DNA from: Vicugna pacos
Lineage: Eukaryota; Chordata; Mammalia; Artiodactyla; Camelidae
Assembly: GCF_048564905.1 (NCBI RefSeq)
Contig: NC_132992.1
Span: 95,927,001-95,991,000, forward strand
Length of the DNA: 64,000 bases
Direction of reading: 5' to 3'
The notes beneath the pieces are model-generated. The model had not been told where the DNA came from, searched no databases, and was given only the letters and a program-made list of their open reading frames with translations. Below are positions 61,185-64,000 of this stretch, piece after piece; positions within the stretch are counted from its first letter, which is position 1, and the number at the start of each line of letters is the position of its first letter. Position numbers and translations under genes: made by a program.

Positions 61185-62285
61185 GAACATTCTTGCAGGA
61201 AGACAGCCTTCACTTGTTACAAACTTTGAGCCTCTAAGGGACTAAAGTTGGCTAAAGATAAATTGCAGTATCCTATTATCATATTAGATGTCTAGGGCAT
61301 CGGATGTCATAACAAGGCACTACTTACATCCAGAAAGGCATCATGGTGTTCTGAGTTTACTAAAATCCAAAATTAAGTGTGAAACATGAGTGTTTATTTG
61401 GGATGGAGTCTAGCTGATTGTTGTAGAGACAGACTCCACATTTCTTTCTCATGGAAACCTAGATGAAGTTTTCTCAACACTAGCAATCCCGACTCCATTT
61501 TAAGGGAGGTACCAAAAGACAAAGATTCAAGTCCTTAAAGGAGCGTTTGAAGAGACCGTCCTTCTGTGGGCAACCTGATTACCAGACCCCTTTCTCCTTT
61601 TTGTATAAAGGCAAGAGGCTGTCTTGGGGTGTTGACCAAATCCACAGGGGCCTCCGCAGACCCCTAGGGTTTTATAGTCATGAGCCGGATGCTGTGGCAC
61701 AGGGAGACACCCACTGCCTCGGGGTCCTCACGGCCTCTGACCCTTTGTTCAGGTCCACGCATCACAGTCAACTTGTCTCAGTCAGCTGCCTCCCCTCCTA
61801 AGATGCCCTTTTACTCCCTGGTCCTCACAGAGCTGTTATGTTGTCTCAACCTCAGCACATCTACGCTTCTCCCCTCCATCAGCAATGAAGTCCCTCGTGG
61901 CTGCGTCACACCGAGTGACCACCTCCTGACTCCTGATCACCTACGAGAAGCCCCTCTAAGCAGCCTTGTCACAGTGGCTCTCAGGCAGGAGGACTGAGGC
62001 TTCCACCTTGTAAGCTGGGAAGTTCATGTCTGAGCCCAACAGGGAGAAGCAAGGCCTCTTGTTCTTTCCTGGTAAGGACTCAGCCAATGAAAATCCATGA
62101 ACTCCTGTTCACAGGAGCCCTCTCACCTCCCCTTTCATTCTGTAAAAGAGTCATGTCTCTGTTTTCACTGGGGACTTGCATGTGGCTCACCATGATGGCA
62201 GACCCCAAACCATAATTCTTTTTAGGTCCCAAATAAACCCAGTTTTGTTATTGAGACAATGGGCAGTGTATTTTACATGAAAACA
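61185..62285 (+). mobile_element. Decayed gammaretrovirus-like fossil remnant, unit E
   Basis: The right part only, from the pol region to the right LTR-like end (about 62,040-62,285), very close to unit C (37.94-39.02 kb). The left part and the whole IGHV3 gene of this unit are gone, replaced by L1 sequence. Broken and old. Confidence 0.6.
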
Positions 62286-63039
62286 CTTTACTTCCCATAA
62301 CACTTTTTATTTTACTTTATTTACTTTTTATTTTCTGTTATTTTCTGAGCAGGTCACTGGGATGCACATGTTATCATAACTTCACAGACTTTCCTATCAG
62401 CAACCCTGTGTAGGGGACAGCAGGGGGCCACGTCTAGGCTGCAGGAGGTGAGGGGAGGTGCAGACTAGCTGTGAGCCCCTGGGGGAGGGGTTGTGGATGC
62501 TGGTGAATGTCTACCTGTTTGTGTTACTATGTGTCTGTTATACAAGTGGCATGTTGGATATATTAACATGAATTGAAAAATACCATCAAAATTAATCTAG
62601 CTATAAGACAAATTTTTGTTATGTGTTTCATATGTTAAATGTCATTTCATATTCAGATTAAGTATTATTGCAAAGTGAAAATGTAAATTAGTTAATTAGG
62701 TAGGATATTTTAAATATTAGATTAACCAAGTCCAGCCTTGGCCCTGTCTTGTCTTCTGGGGACTCAGGTGAAGAAGAGACACAGCCTCTCCCCAGTGCTG
62801 GCTCTCTGTTCCTCTGTCCTCTTCCCTTGCAGGTCTGTGCTCAGGACCCTCTGGCCCACAACCAGCACACAGGGGTGATTAGGCTGTAAGGTGTCTGTGA
62901 GTGAACTGAAGACTTAGGGTTAGTGTTTGTTGATGTTTTCATTCATTGATGATGATTCACATAGAGAAATTTACCTTCTGCATGTCAACATTTTTATGAA
63001 GTTGACGAGATACAAAGCTTTCTCTAAGAGTTTTTCCAC

Positions 63040-63215
63040 ATTATTGACATCTGAGGCTAGTTTCCTGTTGTGGGAGCTGCCGTGTGCAGTGTGGGTTGCA
63101 CGGCCACATTGAAGGACTCTGCCAACTAGGTAACTGGGTGCCTGCAGCCCACCCCACATGTGACAGCCCAGCCTGGCTCCAGACATTTCCAAATGTCCTC
63201 TGTGGAACAGAATGA
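63040..63215 (-). mobile_element. MER5A-like DNA transposon, unit E
   Basis: 'ttgtgggagctgccgtgtgc', 'cccacatgtgacagcccag' and 'ctccagacatttccaaatgt' follow the reverse MER5A consensus. Confidence 0.73.
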
Positions 63216-63724
63216 CTCCAGTGTCACACAGACATCAATTTCCAAATATACAAATTTCCTCATGCTATTCTAGGGAAAGGCACTGCAGGAAACAGCACTG
63301 GGGACCCTTTTGAGGATGAAATGCCTGGAAATACATTGAGGGTGGAGGACAGACTCCTCGTTCCACAGAAGTTTCATTTGTGTCATTAAGTATCTGTAAA
63401 CCTGACAACTAAAAGAGTGGGTAGTGACTAAATTTCAAATGAAAGTCCCATGAAGAAATGTTTCTTCTGTGTCTGGTCCTAAGATAAATGAGGAAAAAAA
63501 AGACAGACAATTCTGACTCCATGAAAAAGGCCCAAGTTCTGAAACAGGAAGCTTCCATGGAACCATTATGGATGGGCTTCCAAGGAAGACGGTGAACCAG
63601 CGGAGAATCCTCCGTCTCTGGGAGGGAACCCATCCACGGCTCCTTCTGCACCTGCCCTGAAATGGGTCCTCTTGTTTCCTCGTGACCCTGGGTGCCCCCT
63701 GGTGGCCTGAGCCCTCCCTGCAGG

Positions 63725-64000
63725 GTTGGTTGTGTCTGGGTCACCTGACTTCCCCTCCCTCACTCTGCCTCCTGGGACAATGACACATGGCTGTGTCCTC
63801 AGAGACCCCAGAGCTGTGCTGCAGGGAGAACAATTCCCCAATGTGTCTCTGGAGATGGAGGGGCCTTTTTGGAGACATAGGTTTTACACTGTGCTACCCC
63901 CAAACCCAAAGCACCCGAGTCACACAGTCCTTTCACTGGGGTGTGACAGACCCAGAGCCACCAGTAACCACTGTGTTTGATGGAGGTGGCGGGGCCCTGA
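63725..64000 (-). pseudogene. IGHV4: Clan II (IGHV4-like) V pseudogene, unit E, cut by the window edge
   Basis: Resembles the unit C copy. The minus strand shows a CDR1-like 'cacagtggttactggtgg', a garbled framework 2, a framework 3 end near 'tctgaggacacagcc', and the degenerate RSS spacer. The 5' part lies beyond the window. Frame breaks are present in the visible part. Confidence 0.6.

Overview
The window is a vertebrate (mammalian) immunoglobulin heavy-chain variable (IGHV) locus. It most probably comes from a camelid. The reason is the IGHV3 framework 3 ending in [10 protein letters not shown] or [10 protein letters not shown], a form typical of llama, alpaca and camel germline V genes. 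All V segments lie on the minus strand. Four have intact reading frames: one IGHV5-like gene (4.4-4.9 kb) and three IGHV3 genes (8.7, 19.0 and 31.2 kb). A fourth IGHV3 gene (42.4 kb) is broken by one in-frame stop. Each of these five has a two-exon leader plus V layout, a 23-bp-spacer recombination signal (RSS) directly 3' of the V exon, and an octamer promoter element ATGCAAAT about 110-125 bp 5' of the ATG. All three intact IGHV3 genes have conventional VH framework 2 ([12 protein letters not shown]). No VHH hallmark residues were found there, so this stretch encodes ordinary heavy-chain V domains. One gene, at 19.0 kb, nevertheless has a VHH-looking framework 3 and 3' end.

Layout: 1-2.1 kb is the 5' part of an antisense LINE-1. 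2.7-3.2 kb is an old L1 fragment. 4.4-5.0 kb holds the IGHV5-like gene. 5.0-8.6 kb is mostly unrecognised flank with an MLT1-like fossil LTR and an old L1 piece. From about 8.6 kb to the end the window is a tandem array of related units (called A to E here). Read left to right, each unit holds: IGHV3 gene, about 2.3 kb 5' flank with a CA-rich tract, a decayed gammaretrovirus-like fossil with LTR-like ends, a MER5A-like DNA transposon, and a clan II (IGHV4-like) V pseudogene. Unit starts are about 8.6 kb (A), 18.9 kb (B), 31.1 kb (C) and 42.3 kb (D). Unit E is only a tail, 61.2 kb to the window end, and has lost its IGHV3 gene and most of its fossil.

The units differ mainly by later events. 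A near full-length L1 (48.3-55.4 kb, minus strand, 10-bp target-site duplication) sits inside the unit D fossil. A 5'-truncated L1 3' end sits inside the unit C fossil. Two L1 pieces of opposite orientation meet at 59.5 kb where units D and E join. Between units B and C there is a relic of an IGHV3 3' flank that stops at the RSS heptamer, with no V exon next to it. Similarity between units is patchy: A is almost identical to C at 9.9-10.6 kb but almost identical to B at 12.9-13.9 kb. This suggests gene conversion or repeated unequal crossing-over.

Functionally, the live content is a small set of germline V segments for V(D)J recombination. Everything else is non-coding flank, transposons and pseudogenes. 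Most open frames are chance ORFs or transposon remains.
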